Positions 1 to 11,021 of a stretch of DNA of 54,700 nucleotides are shown here, piece by piece. Within the stretch, counting starts at the first letter, position 1, and the number at the start of each line of letters is the position of its first letter. Made by a program: the position numbers and the translations under genes. The notes beneath the pieces are model-generated. The model saw only the letters and a program-made list of their open reading frames with translations. It was not told the origin of the DNA and did not search any database. This stretch comes from Hortaea werneckii (taxonomy: Eukaryota > Ascomycota > Dothideomycetes > Mycosphaerellales > Teratosphaeriaceae). The DNA lies in assembly GCA_037044905.1 (NCBI GenBank), contig JBAOKB010000186.1, positions 1-54,700 on the forward strand, read 5' to 3'.

Positions 1-671
1 TGGACGAATTTAGAACGATATACATTTCATGCGGATAGACGGCTTTCCGGAGAGGCCTCAGATTTGTCGAGTTGATGGTGGTGTAGAAATCCCCTTCCGC
101 ACATGCGCGGCTTTCATCCTCTATGCTTCTCCTAGCTGCTGTCCCACCCCCCCCCCCCCCCCCCCCCCCCCGCGCGCCTGTGTGGCTCTCAGCTCTTCCT
201 TGATTTCAAGCTGAAGTTTCAGTTGGATTTTCATCAAACCCTCGCGCTATTCTTATATATACCCATATATATTATCCCCTTGCTGATTTCTTTTAGAACC
301 TATTAATTCCGACGAGACTCTCCACTCCTCTATCATCCCCGAGTGGCCTCAGTCGTCTGCCGCATTCCGCCCAAAGACAGGAGGGGGGACAGTAATCGGA
401 TCGGACCAAAAGCCAGCCAGCCTTGTTGATTCCTTCAACAAAAGTTCTGCTCTACCTAGCAACCTCCAAAACTCAAACCGGCCGGTCTACCTTTCTTCTT
501 CTTCGACCCCAAACTCTGCCCGTCCCCGCTTCGAATTGAGATATCTATTCCTATGCACATACAGTCCTCTCAAGTCAGCCCTCTGATTCCGATCGGCCAC
601 CCATCCACTTCTCCTTTCCCCCGGCAAAGCAGTCTCTTCCGGAGTTAAAAAACGAAAAGAAGAAGAAAAAG
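1..671. other. Gene-free left edge with a poly-C tract
   Basis: I see no convincing coding region here. The stretch is pyrimidine-rich and contains a pure run of 25 C at 147-171. TATA-like sequence (tatatatacccatatata) lies near 253-272. It may be the promoter or 5' leader of a gene near 670-890, but nothing proves that. Confidence 0.4.
147..171 (+). repeat. Poly-C homopolymer, 25 bases
   Basis: Twenty-five consecutive C residues lie at 147-171, followed by a CGCGCG step. Homopolymers of this length are unstable in replication and sequencing, so the exact length is uncertain. On the minus strand this is a poly-G run that could form G-quadruplex structure. Confidence 0.9.
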
Positions 672-860
672 TTGTCATCGAAATGGGCGGGAAAGTGCGA
701 GACTTACCGCTCCTCCGCCCACCTCATCACCAAATACCCGCCCATCAACGGCGGGACGACATACCAAAATTGGTTCCGACATCTTCGAAGGACATTCCAA
801 ACTCCGCCTCGAGTCCAGAGGATGTGGGAGAGAGCGATGCGGTTCCGGGAGAGGGTGTAG
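600..860 (+). CDS. Candidate small protein or exon, unrecognised
   Basis: One frame is open from before 600 to the stop at 858-860. From about 672 it reads as a tryptophan- and arginine-rich peptide (ITKYPPINGG, then NWFRHLRRTF and RVQRMWERAM) that looks more protein-like than the neighbouring frames. It has no ATG in this stretch, so it would need an upstream exon or a splice. A competing ATG at 683 opens another 69-codon frame in better start context, but its product is not protein-like. I do not recognise either product. Confidence 0.22.
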   Translation, partial: PIHFSFPPAKQSLPELKNEKKKKKLSSKWAGKCETYRSSAHLITKYPPINGGTTYQNWFRHLRRTFQTPPRVQRMWERAMRFRERV

Positions 861-892
861 GTTGTTTGGCCTTTGTGTTTGGGGAGGTCTAG

Positions 893-1649
893 GTTGAGGT
901 TGTTAAGGGGAGAAGGAAGTTAGTTGGGTGGTTGTGATTTACATAGGTGATGTGGGAATAGGGCTGTTTTGGAGAATGGGAGGGGAAGGGGAGAAGGGAA
1001 GGGGGATGGGCACCTTTGTGGCCCCAGCAGTAGACGGGCATGTGGCTGGTGTGGTCAGTAAGGGAGTGCCTTTTCTGAGGGTATGTGGGGGAGGGAGCCA
1101 ATACCCTTTGGGACGTCTTGGTTGTATTCCATGGTGGAAGCTTGTGTGGATTTTGGAATGGAGAGACGGTTGGGTGATCCTAGGTGAAGGGGGGAAAACG
1201 GTCTTTGGAACAATGCTTGATCGATGTGAACGAGGGACGCAACACGTGAGGATGTCAGGAGAGAGATTTATATCCCATTTCAGTGTCGGCCATCGCCTGG
1301 CAATAATAGTAGTCGTGACCTCTTTCATGGAGCCAACACCATCGGTATATCTTTCATCAGCCAATCAGAGGGCGGATAATGCACCGGTCCCACTTGCGTC
1401 TCGCATTCTCATTCAGGGACAAGACATTAACCCAGCGCTTGCAAGGTCTGAATCGTGTTGAACTGTTGCTACTGCTCGCATAATTGTGATGAAGTCGAGT
1501 CTACTGGACGTATGGATGCTGATGCTCTGCCAGGCCGATGGCGATGCTGATCGATTGTTTTGATCTCAAACTTCGCCCCATACCCGCTTGTTCTGTTGCC
1601 TCCATCTATCTAAGTCTTGAACCGGCTCTTTCATAGCGATGCATTTGCA
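893..1649. other. Intergenic, no gene seen
   Basis: G-rich on the plus strand up to about 1200, then mixed. Open frames on both strands (for example 928-1461) have no recognisable domain and look like chance. This is probably the 3' flank of the regulator gene on the minus strand. Confidence 0.4.
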
Positions 1650-3026
1650 TTAAAGGTAGATACAGATTGATGGCAAGCTCTTAGCCAGATCAATAAATCT
1701 TAGCCCGGCACAACTATCTCGAGCCTGCCAGCATTGCTCCAACCATTCCTGGATCCAACTCCTCGCTGACGGGAAGACGCTGTATACATACTTTGGCAGC
1801 ACTTGTCGGATTCTTTCTCGTTCAAACGAGGTAGTCGCTTCCGCTGTAGCAACTACAAAAGGTGTGATGACCAGTCGAGCCGGCTGACCAGTGGCTGTGC
1901 TTGCTAGTTCGAGGTCTGAGATGATACTGTTTGCCATGTATGATGCTAGATCGTCTTGTTCGCCGTAGGTATAGTGCAGCCGGTGGATGAAGAGTAAAAG
2001 CATCGTCTTATGCACGCGAGATTGTGTCAGTATATGAGCTGTTTCCGTCGAAGTTAGGTCACGTAGCATAGGTGGCGAGATGTCCGGTCGCCATGATTCT
2101 ATCGCTATTCTGATATCTTCTAGGCGCTTGCAAGATGCCGTTCTAACGTCGTCACTCTCTTGTCTCTGATTATAAGGATGGAGGCGAGCAAGGCATAGAT
2201 CGAATGCCATGTTTAACAGCGGAGCGCATGTTTCAAAGAAACTGCTCGGGTCTCTGATACTCTGCTTATCAGTAGCGACTCGCATAATAGGCATCTGTCC
2301 ATGCAGCAAGCTGTCATATATATCCATTGCAGCCATCGAAACGACGACAGGATGCGCGGCGAACTTCATTCCTGGCTCACCAAGACATCGCAGATGCCCA
2401 AGCAAGTACCGTCTGAGGGGCGAAGCGCTAGACCCAAATGCACAGTGAGCATGTATCACCAGACTAGTCCCCAGCCAAAGCCACGGCACAAAGTCAACCT
2501 CTGTCGACGGACACGGTAGACTGCGGAACTTGCTAAGCGCCACCGCACCTTGTTTGGTATTCGCTTCGCGGTCGAATTCAAGGCTATCGATGGATTTGGA
2601 TACCGCTAGCGCGCCGTACATTGCGAAGATGCCATCGTGCAGGTTTTCATAGTTGCTGAGGAAGCTGAATATGGCCTGTTGGTGCAATTCCGGGCCCACG
2701 TTTCGTTCGGTCGCAAAGTCCTTGAACTGTGTGAAGTCCGAGAAGCGTCGCACGATGAGTTCTTCATTGGGGTTCAGGTTTCCAAGTTCTGAGCCAAAGG
2801 GCGGTTGTGGACCTGGTGCTCGACCTTGCTTTGTCCTCGTTGATGGTTCACTCGCAATAGTTACTGGCTGAAGTGCAAGCCGCCGTCTTCCAAGTCGTCG
2901 AAGTGGCCGAGTCGACAGACAATTCTTCAGAAGTCGTCGACATCGATCGCACGTTGCGTGTCCGTTCGTGTAGGTGCATTTCTCCTTCTGGGCAAAGCAC
3001 CCATCACAGGCGCGCTGTCCTGGCAT
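1650..3026 (-). CDS. Zn(II)2Cys6 fungal transcription regulator
   Basis: Nuclear DNA-binding regulator of the fungal binuclear zinc cluster class. The cluster is near the N-terminus, with the spacing C-x2-C-x6-C-x8-C-x2-C-x6-C (CDGC, KC, TC, DRC, NC), followed by a basic stretch (RPLRRLGRRRL). The rest is a helical middle and C-terminal region of the type seen in fungal-specific regulators. I chose the ATG at 3026, which gives MPGQRACDGC and 458 residues. The frame stays open to 3125, but those 33 extra residues have a poor look and may be leader or a missed exon. The gene is divergent from the hydrolase that starts at 3360, so the two may share a roughly 330-bp promoter and a regulatory link. 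Target genes cannot be read from the sequence. Confidence 0.85.
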   Translation of the reverse strand: MPGQRACDGCFAQKEKCTYTNGHATCDRCRRLLKNCLSTRPLRRLGRRRLALQPVTIASEPSTRTKQGRAPGPQPPFGSELGNLNPNEELIVRRFSDFTQFKDFATERNVGPELHQQAIFSFLSNYENLHDGIFAMYGALAVSKSIDSLEFDREANTKQGAVALSKFRSLPCPSTEVDFVPWLWLGTSLVIHAHCAFGSSASPLRRYLLGHLRCLGEPGMKFAAHPVVVSMAAMDIYDSLLHGQMPIMRVATDKQSIRDPSSFFETCAPLLNMAFDLCLARLHPYNQRQESDDVRTASCKRLEDIRIAIESWRPDISPPMLRDLTSTETAHILTQSRVHKTMLLLFIHRLHYTYGEQDDLASYMANSIISDLELASTATGQPARLVITPFVVATAEATTSFERERIRQVLPKYVYSVFPSARSWIQEWLEQCWQARDSCAGLRFIDLAKSLPSICIYL

Positions 3027-3359
3027 TCTCCATCGACATGTGCTACATTTCAAGCGCCATAATGACACCTGTCGAAGTAATGTAGATATTGACACAGTCG
3101 AGGATCTCGTTATTGAATCAGGCAATATACGTTACTGTCCATTGATGTTTGATAGCATGATGTCTCCGTGGCCGAATGGCGAGCACCTCTTGCTTACATA
3201 ACATGGAAAGCTGGAAACGAGCATTGACGATGATGGAGGTGAATCTCTGCACGCAAGTGGTTGCAAGTGTCCCTCGCGCATACTGCAGCTTGTCTGCGCC
3301 TCTAAAGACTGCATCGCATGCTTTGCAGATAGTGCAAGAGGCATTCCGAGCAGTGGGTC
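3027..3359. promoter_or_regulatory. Divergent promoter region between regulator and hydrolase
   Basis: These 333 bp separate the starts of two oppositely oriented genes. No motif is clear enough to name. The arrangement suggests, but does not show, that the zinc-cluster protein controls the hydrolase. Confidence 0.4.
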
Positions 3360-4974
3360 ATGGCTGTGACGGCCTTCGTAGCCCAGGCTTTGGCCATCCT
3401 GCACGGCAGCACTACGCTCGTATATCTCACCATTCTAGCTCTCGTCAACCGTCTGAGGAAACCGTACCCTAGAGCAGACCATGAGATTGTGCGTCAAGGT
3501 GAGCAGAGTGCGCTCTTAGAAACATGATTCAAATTTCGTTTGGCTTCCTTCTCCGCCCTCCCTTCCTCCTACGCCCGTCCTTGTTAAAGTCAAAATGACA
3601 GGTCACATACTAACGGACGAGCAGCTTATCATGACCTCTGGAACCTCGAGACTTCAAAGCACCAACATAGCTTTGTCAAAGCGAATGGCTTTCAACTTCA
3701 CTGCCTGAGCAACAGTACCACTCAGCGGGCACCGAATCTGGTCATCTTGCTCCATGGCTTCCCAGATTCCGCGCACGTCTTCGACAATCTTCTAGCATCA
3801 AGAAGACTTGCGAATACTGACAGCAAGCTTGTGGCGCTCGGCTTGCCTGGTTATGGCGGTAGTGATACGCCGAAGGATTTTGGTGCTGAGAGCATGTTGA
3901 ATGCTATCATCGAAGCTATCGTAGAACTCAAGAAGCGGCATCTTGATTCGGGAAATCAGCCTGGTCATGGACAGTGTATCCTGCTTGGCCATGATTGGGG
4001 CGGTGCTATAGCTTTCCGAATCGCTGCAGAGACCGAGCGGTTAGTTGACCGGGCGGTAGTCCTGAACTCGATGCATGTGAGTTTCAAATAGGTTCCCCCT
4101 TCGTCACTTCATCATCACAGCTGACTTTACATCCAGCTTCCGCATGCCAAAGCTCGCCTATCGAGTCAAGTCTCCAACTGCAAGAATGCCCTTTCACAAT
4201 GGAAACAAGACCCTCTGAATTCACTCCAGAAAGGCTGGCAAGAACTACGACCTGTGAAGAACCAACTGATGAAATCCAGCTACGTATGTTCTTCCCCACC
4301 TATCCCACATCTCGCCACTGACACCCTAGCAGATCTTCATGTTCAACCTACCCTTACCCCTCCAACTTCTCTCCACCGCCCTCGACTTCCTGGTAGGCTA
4401 CTGCCACCGCCAGATCGCGCCGACCAAGCGCCGCCTCCACGTCATCAGCGCAGCATCCAACGGTCCCAGCGAAGCGGAAGCCACGTCCCGCAACGCCGAA
4501 GGCCAAACATACGGACCGTCTGTCCTTCACAGAGCAAAGACTGACCCGCCTGGAGACTGGCTTCAGCGGATAAGGATTTACCGGGAAGGCCTCGCCACTC
4601 GGTCTTGGAAACCCTGTGAAGCTGTATTACCCTATATGCCCGGCAAAGAAGAGGCTTCGAAGTCGGAGAGGAAGGCTGGAAAGCTTAGATATCCGACGAC
4701 GATTGTTTTTGGACTTGATGATCTGGCGTTCGATATCCGCATCGCTCTGGATGGGATCGAGGATTTCTTTCCCTCGGAGGATGAAGTGGGTGGTCGACGG
4801 AGTCATGTTGTTCGGTTGAAGGGACAGGGACATTGGTTTTTCACGCAGCCGCAGGGGGCCGTTGTTCTTGAACGGGTTTTGTTTTCGCTTTTGGAGAAAG
4901 GCGATGGAGGCGGTTTGGAGGGTGATCTGGCGAAGGAGGTTGATCAGGGCGGGGTGGGTGTTACGACATACTGA
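3360..4974 (+). CDS. Alpha/beta hydrolase, epoxide hydrolase-like, four exons
   Basis: Predicted exons are 3360-3498, 3625-4076, 4137-4283 and 4333-4974, joining to 459 residues with all phases consistent. The introns start GTGAGC, GTGAGT and GTATGT and end in AG, and the first carries an ACTAAC branch point. The first exon encodes a hydrophobic N-terminal segment (TTLVYLTILALVN), probably a signal anchor. The fold is shown by the oxyanion motif HGFPDS, the nucleophile elbow GHDWGG (Asp nucleophile, as in epoxide hydrolases and haloalkane dehalogenases), an acid-type region (GLDDLAFDIR) and the catalytic His in GQGHWFF. Likely an endoplasmic-reticulum-anchored epoxide hydrolase. The natural substrate is unknown. 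The gene is divergent from a zinc-cluster regulator. Confidence 0.85.
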
Positions 4975-5287
4975 GGTGATTTGATGGAGCGGAAGGCAAT
5001 ATTTTGGCTCTATAGTCGATGTAAAGTAAGACAGAGGCTTGGCCTTATTTCGACAAATGCCTACCACTGATGTGACAAGCTTCATAGTTGATGGAACTTG
5101 ATATATTTCTTCGACACAAGCAGGACTTGAGCCTCAAAATCCATCTCAGCATCTCAGCATGGATCTGGATCGGCTAAAAGGCCCAGTCCCACATTCAAGT
5201 AACATCAATTGTCTATTGTGTATTTTGCTACGCTGCATGTGAAATAATGCGCCATCTCCTGGCAACATTTCTCTAGCTTTCACGCCC
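4975..5287. other. Convergent intergenic region
   Basis: This 313-bp stretch lies between two convergent genes. It contains a short tandem 'catctcag' duplication near 5142-5159. I see no gene or RNA. Confidence 0.5.
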
Positions 5288-7473
5288 TTATCCATCTAGT
5301 CCCAAATTCTCCATCAGCGTCTCTAGCTTCCCCAGCAGGATCTGATAGTTCATCGCATCCTGCGCAAACTCATCACCTGCGACCTCTCCATCCAGCGTCC
5401 GGACCACTCCCTGGGTCTCCAGCACTTCAAGATCCGGCGCGAACGTCCCACTCTCCCCACCCTGCTGTTGCTTCGCTCCCTCCTCCTCGTCCCCCTCAGG
5501 CGAACCCCCGTACCCCTCGTCCTCATGCGCACGTCTCCCCGGTCTTGTTTTCACAACCACACCCGGATCCTCCCTATGCGCCTCCGCCTCCTCAGCCACT
5601 CTACCCAACGACACCCCTTCTCCATCTCCTCCCCCGGCCCCTTCCTCCTCCTTCTCATCCATCATCTCATCCAACCCGGAATCCTCAAACCGCAACCGAA
5701 ACCTATCCGAGAGGTAATACCGAATATCGTCCACCAGCTCCACCGTATCCGTTTCCTGACGCCCCTGGATCCGCCCCGCGGACTCCTGCACCAGTTCCCG
5801 GAATTCGGGCTCGTCAATGTACCGTTCCAGCCGGTACGCGATATACCGGGCCCCGAACTCCTCGAGCCGGTGCACCCGCGTATCCCACCCGGCGCGCACG
5901 ACATCGTAGATATCGATGACATCCTCCACGTCGGCGTTGCCGCGGGGGTTCTCCGCCTCGACTACGCTGGCGCTGCCGTTGCCCAGCGTGGAGATCAGCA
6001 GCGCCGCGCGCTGTTTCAGCTTCTCGATGAATAGCATGTCGGCGGCGTGCAGCACGTCTAGGGCTAGCGGGAGCTGGAAGTCGGCTCGTTCGGTGTAGAG
6101 GAAGGAGAGTACGACTTCGAGGACTTCCGGGGAGCAGTCTACGGGCACGATTTGGAGGTGTCGTGAGTTGTCGATTGAGCCTTCCCGGAAGGGCGAGTCG
6201 AACATGGTCGCGAAGACTTCGGAGCGGAGGAGCATGGAGCGGTGGGCGGGGTAGAGGGTTGAGCGGTGAGGTTTTGGGGTCCGAGAGGATGGTTCGGTGG
6301 AGGTGGCGGTCTGCGAATTGAAATGGCCGATTGGGATTCCGTCTAGTGGGCCTTCTGTGTGCCGGACTCTAGGTGCTTCTCCTTCGCGCTGCGCATCTGC
6401 TTCGTCTTCGTCCTCGTAATCGTCTTCATCAGCTCGCAGAAGGACGTCGGCGAAGATGGCGTTGTCCTTGTCCCATTTGACATTGTCTGCCTTGTCACTG
6501 TCCACCTCCACTTTATGTCGGACTACGTTATTCTTGAACCACGCTGCCAGCTGATCACCAGCTCTTTCAAGTTCTTCGCTTCTCCTCTGCCGCAGCTGTC
6601 TCCTGTCACCGGAATGCAGGATCTCTTCGAACAATCTCGGGATCTCAAGCTGCTTGCTCAGCTTCTCAATCCCATCGAGGACTGCTCTAGCCTCGTCAAC
6701 TTCGCCTAGATCTGCGCCCACTTCGCCAAGATAAAGATAGCGTATACAGGTCTCTACACTGCGGGTTGGTATGCTGTCTGGGAAGCTATAATCCCGTGTC
6801 TCTGGCGCCGCGGCCAGCTTCTTCGCAAAGTAAGGGCTCCGGGCGGAGAGCAAGAACTTATGCAGATCGAACGACGAGTCGCGCGTGTGGATCGTAATGT
6901 CGGCGGTCTTGGGCGTCTCCCTGGTCAACAGGCCAGTAATGTGACCTGCGAGCGGCTGCAGCGGATCGGTGGATTTGCTGTAGTCATACGAGAGCAGGAG
7001 ATTGCGGATGCGGTCGTTGAGCGCGTTGTAGAGACAGCGCTCGCCTTGGAAGGTATCCCGCTCACATCGCCCGCCTTGCTCGAGGAGCATCTGCACCACT
7101 TCGTAGTGGCCGCATAGTGAAGCCTAAGGCTGGGGTCTCAGTATCAGCTCATCATTCTGCCACCTTCTGCTGCCACCCGGCGTAGTGTAACTTCACAGAG
7201 TGATACAGGACATACCAAGATCAGGGGAGTGTAATCGTATTCGTCCCGTGCATTAATATTGATTCCCCGGCCAATCTGCTCTTGGATGCCCTTGAGATCG
7301 CCTCGCCGGCATGCTTCACAGAGAGTACGAAATTCGGCACTGGTGTCTAACGGGTTCTCTTCCTTGAGACGGCCGGAGGAGACGGCCTTGTTCTCCTCGT
7401 ATAGCGCTTTCTCCAGCTGATGCTTGCCAAGGAGTTTGGTCTCCTGCGACGGTGGTGCCTCTGAATCGGCCAT
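5288..7473 (-). CDS. Ankyrin repeat and twin BTB/POZ protein (ABTB1-like)
   Basis: Exons on the minus strand are 7473-7216 and 7123-5288, joined through a 92-nt GTATGT...TTAG intron in phase 0, giving 697 residues. Order: a charged N-terminus, an ankyrin unit at about residues 50-100 that spans the splice (ARDEYDYTPLIL then ASLCGHYEVVQMLLEQGG), a first BTB near 155-215 (SSFDLHKFLLSARSPYFAKK), an acidic linker (DEDDYEDEDEAD), a second BTB near 375-445 (HRSMLLRSEVFATMF), and a helical tail with an acidic, glycine-rich disordered end. This architecture matches ankyrin/BTB proteins such as human ABTB1 and fungal homologues, thought to be Cullin-3 substrate adaptors. The target is unknown. The join restores a continuous ankyrin repeat, which supports the splice. 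Confidence 0.88.
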
Positions 7474-8393
7474 GACGGATGGTGGTTAATTAATGGAAAA
7501 ATGAGGGGGAAATTTTCAGACGCTATGAGAGTATCTAACAACGGTATCGATGCGATTCAATCGGTCGCCATGTGAGAATTGGGGGGTTGTGTAGGTTGTT
7601 TACATGGGATTCGATCGATTAGCACGTCTGTATCGATCACCTATACTATCGCCTGTCGACCATCGCGATTGAGGCAGCGGAGCCTTCATCTGCTGCTTCG
7701 ATCGAACCCCACTGTTATGACATCGTCCTACGCACATGGGACAGGACATGGCCTATCCGCCACCGTTGGCGGTTCTCCCCGCGTCTGCCATCGGTTTTAT
7801 CGGTGATGCAGCCAGCGTTCCAGCCGTTTTGACGAGAGCACAGCACAGACAGCCATCAAAATGCAGGGTCTGGCGATCCCGCACATGATCTCCCCGGTCT
7901 CCCCCATCGCATAGCAACCGTTGCCATGTCCACCTGCAAACATGCTTCCGCTTTCGCAACCCGATGCCCGCCCGAAAAGGTGCGGCTTCTCCAAAGAAGT
8001 GAAAGATTCCATTCGCTGTTGCGCCTTTGGATGTCTCTATTATACCCCTTCCACCCTATATTGCGACTGTCGCATAGCAGGACAACCTTCGCATCTGCGG
8101 GATAGCTTACTACACCGTGTCCGTCTCTTCTACTGCTACTACTAACATAGCCTGCTTTCGCTTGGATTATGAGACTGCAGCTTTAATCGAGCAGCTGGCC
8201 TCTCTCTCCTTACTTACTCACCTACCTACGCCACGACCAGGACGACTAATCCCATCTGCATCTCAAAGCAGACGACATCACGACATCATCTGAGCAACGT
8301 CTCCAGCAACGACTGTAAACTGGCAACGTCACTTGAAGTGACCACGATATTAGTATACATAGACGGGGGCCATAGCCATTCAACCCCCTAATC
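7474..8393. promoter_or_regulatory. Divergent promoter region, BTB gene and NimA kinase
   Basis: These 920 bp separate the BTB gene (-) from the kinase (+). Open frames inside are short and unrecognisable. The half nearest the kinase is rich in CTAC/CCTAC and CAACGTC-like motifs. No element is certain. Confidence 0.4.
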
Positions 8394-11021
8394 ATGGCGG
8401 AAGAAGAAGATCAGAAGTATGAGGTGCTTCAGAAGATCGGTAAGACTTCACCTTCCATAATCACCATCGCTACCACACACACAAACAATGACCGCTGCTA
8501 ACTTGTTTACCACCCACCCCTAGGCCAAGGCTCCTTCGGTATCATTCGCAAGGTCCGCCGACGTGAAGACAACCAACTGCTATGCCGCAAAGAGATCTCG
8601 TACGCCCGCATGTCGGACCGCGAGAAGCAACAGCTCGCCTCCGAGCTCGACATCCTCCGCAACCTCCGTCACCCCAACATCGTGCAGTACTACTCACGCG
8701 AACACCTGAAGGGTTCCCAAGATGTCTATCTCTACATGGAATACTGCGGCAACGGGGACCTGGGCGGATACATTAAAAAGCTGAATACCGAGAATCGATG
8801 GGCCGATGAGGAGTTCGTGTGGCAGATCTTTGCGCAGCTGGTGGGCGCTCTGTACCGGTGTCACTACGGCGAGGACCCGCCCAAGCCAGGCGAGGAAGGC
8901 ATGGTGAGGAAGGGCAAGGCATTGCAGACCAAGGCTGGTCACCGCGTCATCCTCCATCGCGACCTCAAGCCCGAGAACGTCTTCCTCGGCCAGAACAACG
9001 CAGTCAAGCTCGGCGACTTTGGTCTGAGCAAGATCATCCAGCAGAACGATATGACGTGCACATACGTGGGCACGCCATACTACATGAGTCCTGAGATCTG
9101 CGCCAACGAGCGCTACAGCCACCATGCCGATATCTGGAGTCTGGGGTGTATCATGTACGAGCTCGCTGCGAGAGTGGTGCCGTTCGACGCTCGAAGTCAA
9201 ATCGATCTCTACCGGAGGATCAAGGCAGGCGTGATCAAGCCACTGCCAGATATGTACTCCAAAGAGCTTTCGGACGTGATCAGTTGGTGTCTCAACGTCA
9301 ATCCGATGCGGAGACCGGATACCACCCAACTCCTGAACGGGTCGAGGATCAAAGCTTCACGCGCACGCTTAGAGACGACGCTGCAGCTTGAGCGCGCGCA
9401 GCAGGATCGGGACGCTGCCATGTCGCGCCTCAACAGTGCTCTCAAGCAGATCGGCGATCTCCAGCGCGAAGTCGAGCGTCTACGTGAGGCCGGCGAGAAG
9501 TCGAAGATGGAATGGCATGCCAAGGCCACGCTTGCCATTGACCAGCGCGTCGCCGAAGCTGAGAAGAGAAGCGCGGCGCACTTGGAACAGTACAAGGCCG
9601 AATACGAAGCGCACTTGCGAGCGCAGTTTGACGCGGCAGTCGAGCAGCAAGTGGACGAGAAGCTGAAGCTCCACCAGGCGAGCCTGCCACACAGTCATGG
9701 GCTGGGCAAGGAAGCAGACGTGCAGGCCCACGTAAGGTCTAACACACCACCTCCCGGTGCCGAAGGCAAGAACACAGCGAGCTTTGCGACGACGGGGACT
9801 ACGACGGCGGACTCGGATGGATCTTCGGTGGTACCAGAGGGCGGGCTTGAAAGCACATTGGCGTCAGAGCTCTCATCCGTCTCCATCCTCGATCCGCCCG
9901 AAGAAGAGGAAGTCAACGACGATGCCTCACCGCTCGCTGCGCGTACCAAGCCGCTCCCCACCAAGTCTGCTCAGCGGATGCCACGTCAGCCCTTCGGTCG
10001 TGCAAAGACATTGGCCAACTACCCATTCGAGCAGAACGGGACGGACAGCCCTAGAGACATTCATATGGCGGATCCGTCCCCGATGCCTTCCCATACCGGC
10101 CCCCCAATGTCGCTTCAAGGGCTGAGCCTTAGCCCACGCCGCAACGGTCGTGCTCAAGATCGTCTCTCCGGTGCCGGCATGCGAAAGAACATCTTCAATC
10201 TCGCCGCCGAGCAGAAGCTGAGGCCAAGTGTGCCTGGCGAGAGGAGCAGCGGCTTCGCAGACGACATCCTAGAAGACGACGACGATGGCTTCCCTGAACC
10301 CGAAAGCCCCAGCCGACCAGCAAGCGGCGCCAGCAACCACGCCCTCCCAAGCATGGCCGGCGGCGGCGACCCCTTCAAAGCCCTCGGCGCCCCGCCCAAG
10401 CGATCCCGTCCCTCCCTCGGCCGTCAACAGACCATGCCCGTCAACATGACGGCCCACAACCCACGACCACGCACCCACCTGCCCGCCAACGTCTTCAACC
10501 CCCGTCCCTCCAGCGGCAGCAGCCACAACAGCAGCAGCAAGAACCTGACCGCCAGCCCGGAGCGGGAAAAAGAAAACAACCCCCCTACCACCACCACCAC
10601 CTCCTCCTCCTCTCGCTCCAACGTCCCCATCGCCTCCCCCCGTCGCAATCACCCCCCCACGACCCGCGACGGCAAAATCCTAACCCCGTCCCGCAAAGCC
10701 CCCGCCCCTCCCTCCAGCGCCACCACCAACAATGGCCTCCCCAAGTCCGCAACGGCGGGCAACCTCACCCGGCTCGCCGCCGCCAACCCCAACTCAAATC
10801 CCTCCCAGGGTTTCCAATCCCCGAGCAAAGTGAAAGGCCGGACTCTGCTCGAGCTCGCGCAGGGCCGTACGGCTCCTACTACTGCTTCAGCGGCGGCGGG
10901 TAATGATGTCGAGGCTGAGGGGAGGGGGCTGTTGGGCAGTCCTATGAAGTGGGATCCCGTTGAGCATGGCGAGGATATGCCGAGTCCGTTTTTGGCGAAG
11001 AAGGGGCGGGCGGTGAGATGA
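8394..11021 (+). CDS. nimA: NimA-type (NEK) mitotic protein kinase
   Basis: Exon 1 is 8394-8439 and exon 2 is 8524-11021, joined in phase 1 to give 847 residues. The splice sits inside the glycine loop and restores KIGQGSFGIIRKVRR, very like the start of NimA and Kin3. The kinase domain (about residues 12-295) shows the hinge YMEYCGNGDLGGYI, the catalytic loop HRDLKPENVF, DFGLSK, the activation segment GTPYYMSPE and the GWRMP-like DTTQLL end. A coiled coil follows (about 300-390), then a long Ser/Pro/Gly-rich disordered tail with LSPRR and SPMKW-type sites expected of a CDK-regulated, degradation-prone tail. NimA kinases drive mitotic entry, septation and spindle pole events. Plus-strand neighbours give no functional link. 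Confidence 0.93.

Noticed and set aside
939..1461. Overlapping open frames on both strands near 0.9-1.5 kb
   Set aside because: Low-complexity Gly/Trp or Pro/Ser content caused by G-rich sequence. No start context or motif.
7690..7720. tRNA-like B box (ggttcgat on the minus strand)
   Set aside because: No matching acceptor stem or A box around it.
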